A DNA stretch of 64,000 nt, from contig CAINLR010000106.1 in NCBI GenBank assembly GCA_903850425.1, forward strand, positions 171,585 through 235,584. Direction: 5' to 3'. Below are positions 40,000 through 49,655 of this stretch, piece by piece. The notes beneath the pieces are model-generated. The model did no database searches. It was not told the origin of the DNA and saw nothing but the letters and a program-made list of their open reading frames with translations. Position numbers and translations under genes: made by a program. Position 1 is the stretch's first letter. Every line of letters starts with the position of its first letter. The DNA is from an uncultured Verrucomicrobia subdivision 3 bacterium (GTDB taxonomy: Bacteria; Verrucomicrobiota; Verrucomicrobiia; Limisphaerales; UBA11358).

Positions 40000-41544
40000 T
40001 TATCTGATGCCAGCCCGGACCAAAATCGACCGGCCCCAATTCGGCAACCGGTCAGCCATTTGCGAGCGCAACATTTTTTCCAGGCCGTGGCGTAAGAATG
40101 CCCAGGTCGTCCACAGGCCAAAAACACCGCCGCCAATTCCCAACCGCATCACAGGGGACAAGTCGCGGGTGAGCCACCAAGTCAAAATACCCATCGGTGC
40201 CAGCCAGAGCGTCAGCACCAGGGCCGGTTTTTGCCAGCCCACGATTTCACGCCAGCTCAAACCGAAGTATTTCCGCGTGCGATACAGGCCATACGGCAAA
40301 CTCAACAGGGAGGTGCAGACGATGGAGGCCACCAGCATCGCGGTGATGCCGCCATGTTGGTAACAGGCAATGGTCAAGCCCACAAAGGCCGCGCCTTCGA
40401 TAAAAAATATGTAACGCATGAACTGGAATTTTTTGGACAATCCCACCAGTCCCGTATGCGCGTGCATGGCCACGCAGACCACCAGCCAGACGGCCAGCAG
40501 CAGATCGTTCACCGGCGGCCAGCCGATTTTGTCATCGTGCAACCAGACCGCGATAAACGCGCTGTTACACAGCGCAAACACGCCCCCGGCGGCCACGGCC
40601 GCGCCCAGCGAAAAAATCACGATCTGCTGAAAACGCTCCGCCAGGCGCGCTTTTTCCCCGCGCACCATCATCTCCGCCAGCGCCGGCGCCGAGTAGTCGA
40701 AGAACCGGAAGATGACCTGGGTGAGCAGTTGATAGACGCGCGTGCCCACCGTCCACACCGCCGCCGTTTCCAGGCCCAGCAGCCGCGTGAGCAGGATGGA
40801 CTGGCTGGCATTAATTAATTGGGTGCCGAGCGAATAAAGAAAGATGTCATTGCCGAAGGCGAACAGTTCCCGGAAGCGCGCCCGAGTCGCCACGCCCCAT
40901 TCGCGGCCGCGCGGCAGCAACTCCAGCCGCAGACAGCCGACGACGTTGACTGCAATATTGCCCAGCGTCATCACCGCCTGTCCCAAGAGGAAGCTGTAAA
41001 TCCCCAACCCGGCCGCGAAGCCCGCCCACATGGTGGCCAGATTGACGAGAAAAAACACCGACGCGCCGTAGTTGAAAACATCCACCCGCTGGTGGGCCTG
41101 CAGCAGGTGGCCGAAAATCCGCGCGGCAAACGTCAGGCCCAGCAAAACGGACTGCCCGATCATGAGCCAGACAAATTCCCCGCGCAATTCCGCTTTCACA
41201 TGCAGCAGCGAGCCGGCCAGCGTTGAAAGCGCGATTCCCACCAGGACAACAATCGCGCCCTGCACCACGCCGACCAGCGCACCGGTCTTGATGACGCTGC
41301 CATACGCGCCGTTCTGCCGTTCGTCCTTGTGGTCAATTAAGATGCGCGCCACCGAGCCGGCCATGCCCAGGTCAATCAGCGCGAGGTAGCCGCCGATGGA
41401 CGAGACCAGCGCCCAAAGCCCGAACTCCGCCGTGCCGAGGTAATGCCACGCCAGCTTGACGGACGCCAGCGTGTAAAAGATGTTCGCCCCCAGCATCAGG
41501 TAGCCGGCGAGCAGCGAGCGGGTGAATTTTTTCAGGCGGGACAT
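40000..41544 (-). CDS. Wzx-type polysaccharide flippase
   Basis: About 12-14 TM segments; N-terminal LLAGYLMLGANIFYTLASVKLAWHYLGTAEFGLWALVSSIGGYLALIDLGMAGSVARI. Confidence 0.88.
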   Translation of the reverse strand: MSRLKKFTRSLLAGYLMLGANIFYTLASVKLAWHYLGTAEFGLWALVSSIGGYLALIDLGMAGSVARILIDHKDERQNGAYGSVIKTGALVGVVQGAIVVLVGIALSTLAGSLLHVKAELRGEFVWLMIGQSVLLGLTFAARIFGHLLQAHQRVDVFNYGASVFFLVNLATMWAGFAAGLGIYSFLLGQAVMTLGNIAVNVVGCLRLELLPRGREWGVATRARFRELFAFGNDIFLYSLGTQLINASQSILLTRLLGLETAAVWTVGTRVYQLLTQVIFRFFDYSAPALAEMMVRGEKARLAERFQQIVIFSLGAAVAAGGVFALCNSAFIAVWLHDDKIGWPPVNDLLLAVWLVVCVAMHAHTGLVGLSKKFQFMRYIFFIEGAAFVGLTIACYQHGGITAMLVASIVCTSLLSLPYGLYRTRKYFGLSWREIVGWQKPALVLTLWLAPMGILTWWLTRDLSPVMRLGIGGGVFGLWTTWAFLRHGLEKMLRSQMADRLPNWGRSILVRAGIR

Positions 41545-41619
41545 GCGGTCGTCAGTTCATTGGAACGCGCCGGGCGCCGTTTGTTCAAACAGGAAAGTGA
41601 AACTCATGGTGTTTCGCGT

Positions 41620-42864
41620 TCAGCGAACGTGCTGCGCCACCGCTTGCGCATAAAAATTCCGCATCGTCTCGTTGATCTGGCGCATGGTGAAATTTTTCTG
41701 CACATGCGCGCGGGCGGCGGCAGACATCGTGGCGAGCAACGCGCGGTCGCGGTCAATTTTTTCCAGAAAGCCGGCGAGGGCGGCGACGGCTTCCGCCGGA
41801 TTCGTCGCGGGCGCAGCGAAGCCGGTTTCCGGCGTGATCTGCGAGGCGGGCCCGCCGATGTCCAGACACGCGACCGGCCGGCCGGCGGCCATCGCTTCGA
41901 GACAGACATTGCCGAAACCTTCGTGCAGCGCCGGGTGCAGCAGCACATGCGACTGGCCCAGTTTCTCCAGCACATCGGCATACTTCGGCAGCGTGCCAAG
42001 AAATTTCACCCGCGCCGCCACGCCGCTGTTGGCGGCGGTTTTCTCCAATTCACCACGGAACGGGCCGTCGTTCACAATCCACAACTCGGCGGCGGAATTA
42101 TTTTTCGCGAACTGCGCAAAGGCGCGGATGGCGAGGTAAAATCCCTTCCAATGCACATGCCGGCCCACGCAGATGGCGCGCAGCGGACCGGGCGGCGGCG
42201 CGGGCAGGGCGGCGAATTGCGCGAGATCTTTTTCCGTGAGCGCCATCTGCGGCATCTGCTCCACGCGCCGCGCGCCCAGTCGTTTCAACGCCGCGCACGT
42301 CTCGCGTGTGACACCGATGGCGATGGTCGCGGCGGCCGCCGTCGCGCGCAGCGCCGTGCTGCGTTCGCAGAAATTCCGCGCGCCATCGCGGGCAACTTCG
42401 GACAGCCGGTAGCGCAGTGGCAGTGCCGAAACAAAGGCGCGCGGCGGCGTTTCGGCGGCCCCGACCGGGCCCCAGATGAACGGCAGATTCAATTCCCGCA
42501 AACCGCTGGGCGACCAGTAGCGGCCGTAGGTCACGTGGTGGACCAGATCGAATTTTATCTTCGCGTGCAGGTCGCGCACCTGGCGGCGCAGCCGGCCCTG
42601 CCAGAGGTGGTAGTGCAGCGCGTTGGTGGCGGCGGGGGGGGCCAACCAACTTAACGGCGGCGGCAGCTCGAAAAAAATCGGATGAAAATTCGGCAGCGGA
42701 TTTTGGGCCAGCCACGGTTCGGTGAGTTCGCGGTAATGATGGTTGTCGCAGATGACCGCCCAGACCTCGTGTTCCTTCAGGGCTTCGTTGATGGTGCGCC
42801 AGGCGTTGCCCGGCTCGGAGGTCTGGCAGGGAAAACACGAATAGGTCGAAAGCAAAACTTTCAT
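41620..42864 (-). CDS. Glycosyltransferase family 4
   Basis: MKVLLSTYSCFPCQTSEPGNAW...HVLLHPALHEGFGNVCLEAMAAGRPVACLDIGGPASQI. Confidence 0.92.
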   Translation of the reverse strand: MKVLLSTYSCFPCQTSEPGNAWRTINEALKEHEVWAVICDNHHYRELTEPWLAQNPLPNFHPIFFELPPPLSWLAPPAATNALHYHLWQGRLRRQVRDLHAKIKFDLVHHVTYGRYWSPSGLRELNLPFIWGPVGAAETPPRAFVSALPLRYRLSEVARDGARNFCERSTALRATAAAATIAIGVTRETCAALKRLGARRVEQMPQMALTEKDLAQFAALPAPPPGPLRAICVGRHVHWKGFYLAIRAFAQFAKNNSAAELWIVNDGPFRGELEKTAANSGVAARVKFLGTLPKYADVLEKLGQSHVLLHPALHEGFGNVCLEAMAAGRPVACLDIGGPASQITPETGFAAPATNPAEAVAALAGFLEKIDRDRALLATMSAAARAHVQKNFTMRQINETMRNFYAQAVAQHVR

Positions 42865-42865
42865 T

Positions 42866-43702
42866 TCACATCCGGTTCCACCAAACCGCCGTGGGTTTGG
42901 CCACCTCAAATTTCACGCGGCGATCGGGGCTGGGCTTGGTGTAAATAGCGTAGCTCGTCGGCCCCAGCTTGAAATGGCCGGCGTAGAAACGGCGCAGGCG
43001 GTGGCTCACGATCCACAGTGGTTTCAAGAGCCGCAGCCAGGCGGGAATCATCCGCTCGGTCTCGGCCTTTTCGCGGAGCGCGTTCGGCTTCATGTTCATG
43101 TTCTCCCCGGTGTCGGCGAACGTGGAGGTGAAGGTGTCGCACACGCCCATCGGCACTTGGTTTTTCAGCAGGGCCAGCGTCCAGTGAAAATCGCCGAGGT
43201 CGCGCCAGCGCGTGTCGAAAAACAAATTCCGTTCGGTGATGACTTTGCGGCGCAGAAACACCGAGCTGGTCAAAAAGGGAAACCGGAACCAGATGTGGCG
43301 CGGATTCGGCGGGAGCAACTGGCGGTGGCAGATGTAATTGCCGTCGCCGTCGGTGATGATGCTGCCGGCGAGCGCGACTTCGACACGCGGATTTTCCTCA
43401 AAAAATTTCTGCACCGCCGCGAGCGCGCCGGGCAGGTATTGTTCGTCGCAATTCAGATACGCCAGAATGTCGCCGGTCGCGCGGCGGTAGCCCCGGTTGA
43501 CGGCGTCATACATACCGGCATCCTTTTCGATGAACGCCTTGACGCGCGGGTCGTGCGGCAGCCAGTCTTGGGTGCCGTCGTCGGAACACGAATCCTGCAC
43601 GATGTGCTCCACCTCGACGCCGTGTTGATCGGCGATGGACGCAATGCACAACTTGAGCCACGCGGAATTGCGGAAGCTTGGCGTGATGATGGAAAATTTC
43701 AT
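42866..43702 (-). CDS. Glycosyltransferase family 2
   Basis: MKFSIITPSFRNSAWLKLCIASIADQHGVEVEHIVQDSCSDDGT...GDILAYLNCDEQYLPGAL. Confidence 0.92.
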   Translation of the reverse strand: MKFSIITPSFRNSAWLKLCIASIADQHGVEVEHIVQDSCSDDGTQDWLPHDPRVKAFIEKDAGMYDAVNRGYRRATGDILAYLNCDEQYLPGALAAVQKFFEENPRVEVALAGSIITDGDGNYICHRQLLPPNPRHIWFRFPFLTSSVFLRRKVITERNLFFDTRWRDLGDFHWTLALLKNQVPMGVCDTFTSTFADTGENMNMKPNALREKAETERMIPAWLRLLKPLWIVSHRLRRFYAGHFKLGPTSYAIYTKPSPDRRVKFEVAKPTAVWWNRM

Positions 43703-43895
43703 GTGCAGCCCGGTTTCAAATCAAAAAGCCGTATGCGGGAGCGGACGGCTCGGAGCCAAGATAAGCCAATCGTTTTTGCGCCGTCAAACTATCCTTGGAG
43801 TTTTCCCGCCGCCGGGTGCGGGCGGTCCTTTTTTGGAATCCCTCCTTGTCGAGGCCAATTCCAGTCCCTACTTTGGGGCACCGATTTTTCCACTC

Positions 43896-44435
43896 ATGAA
43901 AACCATTGCAAAAGCATTCTGGCTGTTTGGCCGGTCCGGGGCCGGCAAAACCACCCTGGCGCAACGGCTGCGCACCAGCCTGCTGGACCGCAACCTGCCC
44001 GTGGTTTGCCTGGACGGCGATGAGATGCGTGCGACCCTGTGCTCGGATTTGGGTTTCAAGTCGGAGGCCCGGCTGGAAAACCACCGGCGCATCGCTGAAA
44101 TCGCCCGGCTCCTCAACAACCAGGATTTGAACGTAGTGGTGGCCACGATGGCGCCCGAGCACCTGCACCGCGACACGGTCGCGAAAATTCTCGGCCGGCA
44201 TCTGGTCTGGTTTTACATCCACGCGCCCTTGGACGTGTGCATCGAGCGGGATCCGAAAGGGCTCTACAAACGCGCGCTGGCGGGGCAAATCCAGCAGTTG
44301 ACCAATTATCCGTTCGAGCCGCCCCGGCCGGCGGAGCAGGAAAATTACATCAACACCGTGACGCAGGACATTGCCGGCTGCCACCAGTCAATGCTCGAGA
44401 CGGTCCGGAACCATTTGAAAGACTTCACCATTTGA
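43896..44435 (+). CDS. cysC: Adenylyl-sulfate (APS) kinase
   Basis: KAFWLFGRSGAGKTTLAQRL...VCLDGDEMRATLCSDLGFKSEARLENHRRIAEIARLL...VWFYIHAPLDVCIERDPKGLYKRA. Confidence 0.92.
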   Translation: MKTIAKAFWLFGRSGAGKTTLAQRLRTSLLDRNLPVVCLDGDEMRATLCSDLGFKSEARLENHRRIAEIARLLNNQDLNVVVATMAPEHLHRDTVAKILGRHLVWFYIHAPLDVCIERDPKGLYKRALAGQIQQLTNYPFEPPRPAEQENYINTVTQDIAGCHQSMLETVRNHLKDFTI

Positions 44436-44445
44436 ACGGCGGCCG

Positions 44446-45846
44446 TTAGTCCTCCATTTTGGAAAATTCCAGCCGGATGCGGCCCAGCGTGAGGATCAGG
44501 ATTTCCAGCAGGATGAAGCGCGTAAAGAAGTTCCAGGCAAACACGCCCAGGTTTTGATAATCCGCATCGCCGTCATATTGCACCAGCGGGGCGATCAAGG
44601 AGCTGAAGAGCACAAACAACGTGGCCCAGCGGGTGTTGACCACCAGCGCCAGCAGGGCGCACGGAACCCCGTAAAACACGATGAACATCAGGTGCGGGTT
44701 GGCATGGAGGTGGACAAAGGCGACCACGCCCAGCATCGCCGCGGCCGACAAGATCGTCAGCCGGTGAACCTGGAGGTCCCGCAGCAGCGAGGTCCGCTCG
44801 TCCACCGCGCCCGACGGCGGATTGACCAGCCATTTTTTGAGCAGGCGGTAAACACGCAGCCACACCAGCGGCAGAAATTCAAATCCCGCCCGCACCGCTG
44901 AATCGTAAAAGGACAACCCCCGGCCCACCACGTTGTGATAAACGAATTCGACCGGGCCGGGTTCCGTGGCCGGGGCGCTGGCCGCCGGCCGGAGCGAGCC
45001 GGCTTGGAGCCGTTCCCAGCGCTGGCGGTAGCGATCCAGCTTTTTGCGGATGCCGGGCGAGACCAGTTCCTGCGCGTATTTTTGGCGCTCAATGATGCCG
45101 CGCCGCAAGTAGGCGTGGTGCGGTGCTTTGTAAATGGCCGACAGGTCGGCCTGATTGAGTTGCAGCATCTGCGCGGCATACGGCACCTCGAGAAACTGGC
45201 AGAGTTCGCGGCAAACTTTTTCCGTCTGGTCCACAATATCCGCGTAGCTCACCCGGAAAATCCGCGCGCCGTGCTTTTCGATCTGCGCGGCCTGCCGGAT
45301 GGCCTGTTCCTGCTGGTAAATCATCCGGCTCAACATGCCGGGCTTGCCGAAAAAACGGGAGGTTTGCCCGGCCTTGAGCACGCTGCGGTAGATCTCCGCC
45401 GGGTCGCGCCACACGATGACGAAAGCGGCACCCGGATAGTGCGCGTGGAGCTGCCGCAGGCGGTCGCAATAAAACGGCGACTTCTCGCCGCAGACCGCTG
45501 CGCTTTTCAAGTCGCCAAACGCCCGATACAAGTCCGAAGGCGCGCGGATTTTTTTCAAGGTCGCCAGGTCTTTGCCCGCCACCAGCCGGTGCCGCGAAAG
45601 CGCCCGGTTGTAAAATTCGATCCGCTCGGCCCAGTCGCGCCGGAACCGGGCGGCCAGCAGGGGCCGGGGAAAATTCCACACGTCGCACTCATACATCAGA
45701 GCGATCTGGGGATTCTGATTTAAGATCGAGCACAGCAACGAAGTGCCGGAGCGAAAAACTCCAATGACTAGAATCGGCTTGTCAGTTGTCACGGTGAAAT
45801 CTTCATTTTGATCGGTGGTTTTCTCCGGGTTGACGTCGGTCCTCAA
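44446..45846 (-). CDS. Sulfotransferase fused to a C-terminal membrane segment
   Basis: PAPS loop PILVIGVFRSGTSLLCSILNQNPQ; VIVWRDPAEIYRSVLKAG; about 110 hydrophobic residues at the C-terminus. Confidence 0.87.
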   Translation of the reverse strand: MRTDVNPEKTTDQNEDFTVTTDKPILVIGVFRSGTSLLCSILNQNPQIALMYECDVWNFPRPLLAARFRRDWAERIEFYNRALSRHRLVAGKDLATLKKIRAPSDLYRAFGDLKSAAVCGEKSPFYCDRLRQLHAHYPGAAFVIVWRDPAEIYRSVLKAGQTSRFFGKPGMLSRMIYQQEQAIRQAAQIEKHGARIFRVSYADIVDQTEKVCRELCQFLEVPYAAQMLQLNQADLSAIYKAPHHAYLRRGIIERQKYAQELVSPGIRKKLDRYRQRWERLQAGSLRPAASAPATEPGPVEFVYHNVVGRGLSFYDSAVRAGFEFLPLVWLRVYRLLKKWLVNPPSGAVDERTSLLRDLQVHRLTILSAAAMLGVVAFVHLHANPHLMFIVFYGVPCALLALVVNTRWATLFVLFSSLIAPLVQYDGDADYQNLGVFAWNFFTRFILLEILILTLGRIRLEFSKMED

Positions 45847-47498
45847 GGTTGCGCCCGGAATTTTTGCGCCACCGGAATCCGCCGGCCCATGCCGAAGGCG
45901 CGCGGCGAAATCTTCAACGCCGGCGCGGCCTGCCGCCGTTTGTATTCGCTGAAATTCACCTTGTTCACCACGTCGTTCACCGTCACCGCCGCAAAACCGC
46001 GCGCGACGATCTCCAGTTTGCTCAAGTTCTTCACGACGTAACCATCCAGGATCGCGTCGAGCACCTCATACGGCGGCAGCGAATCCTGATCCGTCTGGTC
46101 TGGCCGCAATTCCGCGCTCGGCGGCTTGGCGATGGAATCGTGCGGAATGATTTCGCGGTCGCGGTTGACCCAGCGCGCGAGCTGGTAAATCTCCGTTTTG
46201 AAAACGTCCGCGATGGGTGCCAGCGCGCCGTTCATGTCGCCGTAAAGCGTGCAATAGCCGACGGCCATCTCCGATTTGTTGCCGGTCGTCAAGACCAGCG
46301 CGCCAAATTTATTCGACAGCGCCATCAACGTCACGCCGCGCAGCCGCGACTGGATGTTTTCCTCCGCCTCGTTCCGCTTCGTGCCGGCGAAAATATTTTC
46401 CAACTGCTTTTCCACCGCGTTGAACACCGGTTCGATGGGCAGCACTTCGTAACGCAGACCGAGATTTTTTGCCAGCAACTCGGCATCCGACAAACTACCG
46501 CTGCTCGAGTAGCGCGCGGGCATCGCCACACCGAAAACATTCTCCGCCCCGAGCGCCTCGGCCGCGAGCACCGCCACGAGCGCGGAATCAATGCCGCCGG
46601 ACAAACCGAGGATCACGGACTTGAAGCCGCATTTGCGAACGTAATCACGGATGCCCAGCGCCAGCGCGGAAAAAACCTGCGACTCGCGCGGAGGGAATTC
46701 CTTTTGAAGGTTGAAGGTTGAAGGTTGAATTTCCGACGCCAGTTCCACCACCAAGATTTCTTCCGCGAACCCTTGACCCAGCGCCAGCAATTCGCCGCTG
46801 GCATTCAGCGCCACGCTGTGGCCATCGAAAATTAATTCGTCATTCGCTCCGACCAGGTTCACCTGCGCCAGCGGGATTTTTTCGTCGCGCGCGACGCGCC
46901 GGAGCATCGCCAGCCGCGTCTTCTCCTTGCCCACGTTCCACGGCGACGCCGAGATGTTCAAAATGATTTCCGCGCCCTGCGCCACGAGTTCCTTCACCGG
47001 ATCGCGGCGATACAAGCGTTCCGGCCAGAAATCCTCGTCGTTCCAAATGTCTTCGCAAACGGTGATGCCGAGCCGGCGACCGTTAAAAACGAACGGCTCC
47101 ACTTTCTTGGCCGCCTCAAAATACCGGTCTTCGTCGAACACGTCGTAAGTTGGCAGCAGGCTTTTGTTTGTGCGCCAGATGATTTCGCCGTGCTGCAACA
47201 CGGCGGCGGCGTTGCGCAGCGCGCGACCGGGTCGCTCCGAGTTGGCATCCACAAAACCAACGCACAGCGGGACGGACCCGATCTGTTTGGCGGTGGCGGC
47301 GAGCGCCGCGAGATTGGCCTCAATGAAATCCGGCCGCTGCAGCAGATCGCGCGGCGGATAGCCGCAGAGAAAAAGTTCGGGCGCGAGGACAAATTCCGCG
47401 CCCTGGGCGACCGCCTGAGCGTAGGCGGCGACCAGCTTTTCGCGGTTGGCCGCGAAATCGCCGATGGTCGAGTTGAGCTGGAGCAGGCCGATTTTCAA
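45843..47498 (-). CDS. nadE: Glutamine-dependent NAD+ synthase
   Basis: N-terminal nitrilase domain (FVLAPELFLCGYPPRDLL); synthase domain VILGLSGGIDSALVAVLAAEALG...LVLTTGNKSEMAVGYCTLYGDMNGALAPIADVFKTEIYQLA. Confidence 0.96.
   Translation of the reverse strand: MKIGLLQLNSTIGDFAANREKLVAAYAQAVAQGAEFVLAPELFLCGYPPRDLLQRPDFIEANLAALAATAKQIGSVPLCVGFVDANSERPGRALRNAAAVLQHGEIIWRTNKSLLPTYDVFDEDRYFEAAKKVEPFVFNGRRLGITVCEDIWNDEDFWPERLYRRDPVKELVAQGAEIILNISASPWNVGKEKTRLAMLRRVARDEKIPLAQVNLVGANDELIFDGHSVALNASGELLALGQGFAEEILVVELASEIQPSTFNLQKEFPPRESQVFSALALGIRDYVRKCGFKSVILGLSGGIDSALVAVLAAEALGAENVFGVAMPARYSSSGSLSDAELLAKNLGLRYEVLPIEPVFNAVEKQLENIFAGTKRNEAEENIQSRLRGVTLMALSNKFGALVLTTGNKSEMAVGYCTLYGDMNGALAPIADVFKTEIYQLARWVNRDREIIPHDSIAKPPSAELRPDQTDQDSLPPYEVLDAILDGYVVKNLSKLEIVARGFAAVTVNDVVNKVNFSEYKRRQAAPALKISPRAFGMGRRIPVAQKFRAQP
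46704..46731. repeat. 7-bp tandem array inside nadE
   Basis: TTGAAGG TTGAAGG TTGAAGG TTGAATT; encodes QPSTFNLQ on the minus strand. Confidence 0.85.
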
Positions 47499-47546
47499 TG
47501 GGGGGAGAGGTTAATGCCAAATTGAAGATTCTGAAACCACGAAATC

Positions 47547-48755
47547 TCAGCCGGTAGTTGCCACGCTGCGGAGCGCGGCGGCCAGTTCCGCCAGGTGCTG
47601 CTCCATGGAGAACCGCGCCAGGAAATTCGCGCGCCCCTGCTGGCCACTTTTCACCGCGAGCACCTGCAAAATGGCCTCGGCGATTTTTTTCGGATCCTGA
47701 TCGTCCACCAGCCCGGGATAATTGGGCGGGAGCATTTCCGGCAGCGAACGCCAACGGGTCGTGACGATCGGCAGGCCAAAGGCCATGGCCTCGATGAGAT
47801 TGACCGGCTGGTTTTCACCAAGGTAGCGCGTGGGGAACAGAAACAGGTCGGAGGTGCGCAGTAGCTGGTCCTTTTGCGCGCCGGAAACGAAACCCAGGTG
47901 TTTGATGACGGCGGCGAACTCCGGGTTTTCCCGGAGCCGGTCGAACTCCGCCTGTTCCTCGGCCGTGACAAAATTGCCGGCCGTGGTGAGCTTCAATTGC
48001 ATCGGCAGATGGCGGGCGACGAGTTGGCGGTTGACCAGCAGCACGGCTTCGGCGGCGGCGAACAGGCCTTTTTCCCGCGTGCAGTGGGCGAGATACAAAA
48101 CCTGCACCGTGACGGGCGCGGCCGCGGTTTCCCCGGCAAAAAATTGGACGCGCCGGGCAAAGCGTTCACGGCGCTGCGGCAGGACGGCGGTTTCAAAATC
48201 CGGGCACGGGTCCGGAATGCCGTTGTTGACCACGCGGACGTGATGCGACAGCAGTTTCTCCGCATCGGCCACATTGTATTGCGAGAGGACGATGCTGAGT
48301 TCCACGGGCTGGAACAGCCGGTAAGTGATGGTGCGCGAGCCGATGGTGGTGGCCGTTTCCAGCCATTTCGCCAGGCCGGCCGCGTGCCAGTGCAGGATGA
48401 TGTTCTTGAAAAACGGGCGGCAGAGCAGCATGACCAGCCAGTCGCGGTAGAGCGCGACGTGCTTGCCGGGCGCAGGCACATAATAAAAATTGGTCACGCC
48501 GTAACGCAGCCGGACCCAGATGGCCTGCAGGCAAAACCAAAAGATAAGGAAGATCTTGGTGCCTTGAAATTCCCCGACGTCCGAGAGGCCGCGCGAGAAC
48601 CGGGCGTTGACGTGGTAGCATTCGATGCCCAGCGGGGACGGCGCGCTCGGTTTGTGCCAACGGCGGTCGCCGCCAAAGCCGGCGAGCATGAGTTGAACCA
48701 TGTAGCTCTGGCCGTGGTGCGGCGGTGGCGTGTGGGCGAAAACCAGCAATTTCAT
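47547..48755 (-). CDS. Glycosyltransferase family 4
   Basis: LLVFAHTPPPHHGQSYMVQLML...DLFLFPTRYLGENQPVNLIEAMAFGLPIVTTRWRSLPEML. Confidence 0.92.
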   Translation of the reverse strand: MKLLVFAHTPPPHHGQSYMVQLMLAGFGGDRRWHKPSAPSPLGIECYHVNARFSRGLSDVGEFQGTKIFLIFWFCLQAIWVRLRYGVTNFYYVPAPGKHVALYRDWLVMLLCRPFFKNIILHWHAAGLAKWLETATTIGSRTITYRLFQPVELSIVLSQYNVADAEKLLSHHVRVVNNGIPDPCPDFETAVLPQRRERFARRVQFFAGETAAAPVTVQVLYLAHCTREKGLFAAAEAVLLVNRQLVARHLPMQLKLTTAGNFVTAEEQAEFDRLRENPEFAAVIKHLGFVSGAQKDQLLRTSDLFLFPTRYLGENQPVNLIEAMAFGLPIVTTRWRSLPEMLPPNYPGLVDDQDPKKIAEAILQVLAVKSGQQGRANFLARFSMEQHLAELAAALRSVATTG

Positions 48756-48888
48756 TTACGATTTAGGATTTACGATTTAGGATTCACGGCCTGATGCTGA
48801 CTGCAAAAACGATCGCCCCCACACGGTTTGCACCGTGGCATGATCTGCCGACTTGCGTGGAAATCGTAGATCATCCATCGTAAATCGT
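48755..48888. repeat. Inverted pair of 7-bp arrays spanning a divergent promoter region
   Basis: Left TTTACGA TTTAGGA TTTACGA TTTAGGA (48755-48782). Right AAATCGT AGATCAT CCATCGT AAATCGT (48861-48888). Hairpin CACGG-TTTGCA-CCGTG at 48822-48837. Confidence 0.8.
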
Positions 48889-48890
48889 AA

Positions 48891-49655
48891 ATGACGAAGC
48901 GTGTCAATGTCCTCGGCGTCGGGATCAGCGTCCTTAATTTGCAGACGGCACTGGCCGCCATCACCGACGCGGTGCGAGCGCGGCGCAAGGGTTATCTCTG
49001 CATCACCGGCGTTCACGGCGTGATGGAGGCGCAGGACGATGTGGGCTTCAAAAATATTTTGAACCAGGCATTTCTTTGCACGCCCGACGGCATGCCCATG
49101 GTGTGGGCGGGAAAACTAAACGGCCATCGCGACATGCGCCGCGTCTATGGCCCGGACCTCATGCTGGACGTGTGCGCGTGGAGCGAAACCAGCGGCTGCA
49201 AACACTTTTTCTACGGCGGCGCGGCGGGCGTGGCGGAATTGCTGGCGCAAAAGCTGCAGGCAAAATTTCCGAAACTGACGGTGGTGGGCACTTACACGCC
49301 GCCGTTCCGAGCGCTCAACGCCGACGAACAAAATCAATTGCGCGAGCAAATTCGCGCCGTGCAGCCGGACATTTTGTGGGTGGGCTTGAGCACGCCCAAG
49401 CAGGAAAAATTCATGGCCGAATATCTGCCCAAACTGGAGGTGACGCTGATGGTTGGCGTGGGCGCGGCCTTTGACTTTCACAGCGGCCGCGTCAAGCAGG
49501 CACCGCGTTGGATGCAGCGCTCCGGGCTGGAATGGTTTTATCGTCTGTGCCGCGAGCCGCGCCGGCTGGCCAAACGCTACGGCCGCAACAACCCGCTGTT
49601 TGTCCTGAATTTTCTCGCCCAGTTGACGGGTCTGAAAAAATTCCCGAACCCGTGA
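48891..49655 (+). CDS. WecG/TagA/CpsF family glycosyltransferase
   Basis: VNVLGVGISVLNLQTALAAI...GVMEAQDDVGFKNILNQAFLCTPDGMPMVWAGK...VGLSTPKQEKFMAEY. Confidence 0.93.
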   Translation: MTKRVNVLGVGISVLNLQTALAAITDAVRARRKGYLCITGVHGVMEAQDDVGFKNILNQAFLCTPDGMPMVWAGKLNGHRDMRRVYGPDLMLDVCAWSETSGCKHFFYGGAAGVAELLAQKLQAKFPKLTVVGTYTPPFRALNADEQNQLREQIRAVQPDILWVGLSTPKQEKFMAEYLPKLEVTLMVGVGAAFDFHSGRVKQAPRWMQRSGLEWFYRLCREPRRLAKRYGRNNPLFVLNFLAQLTGLKKFPNP

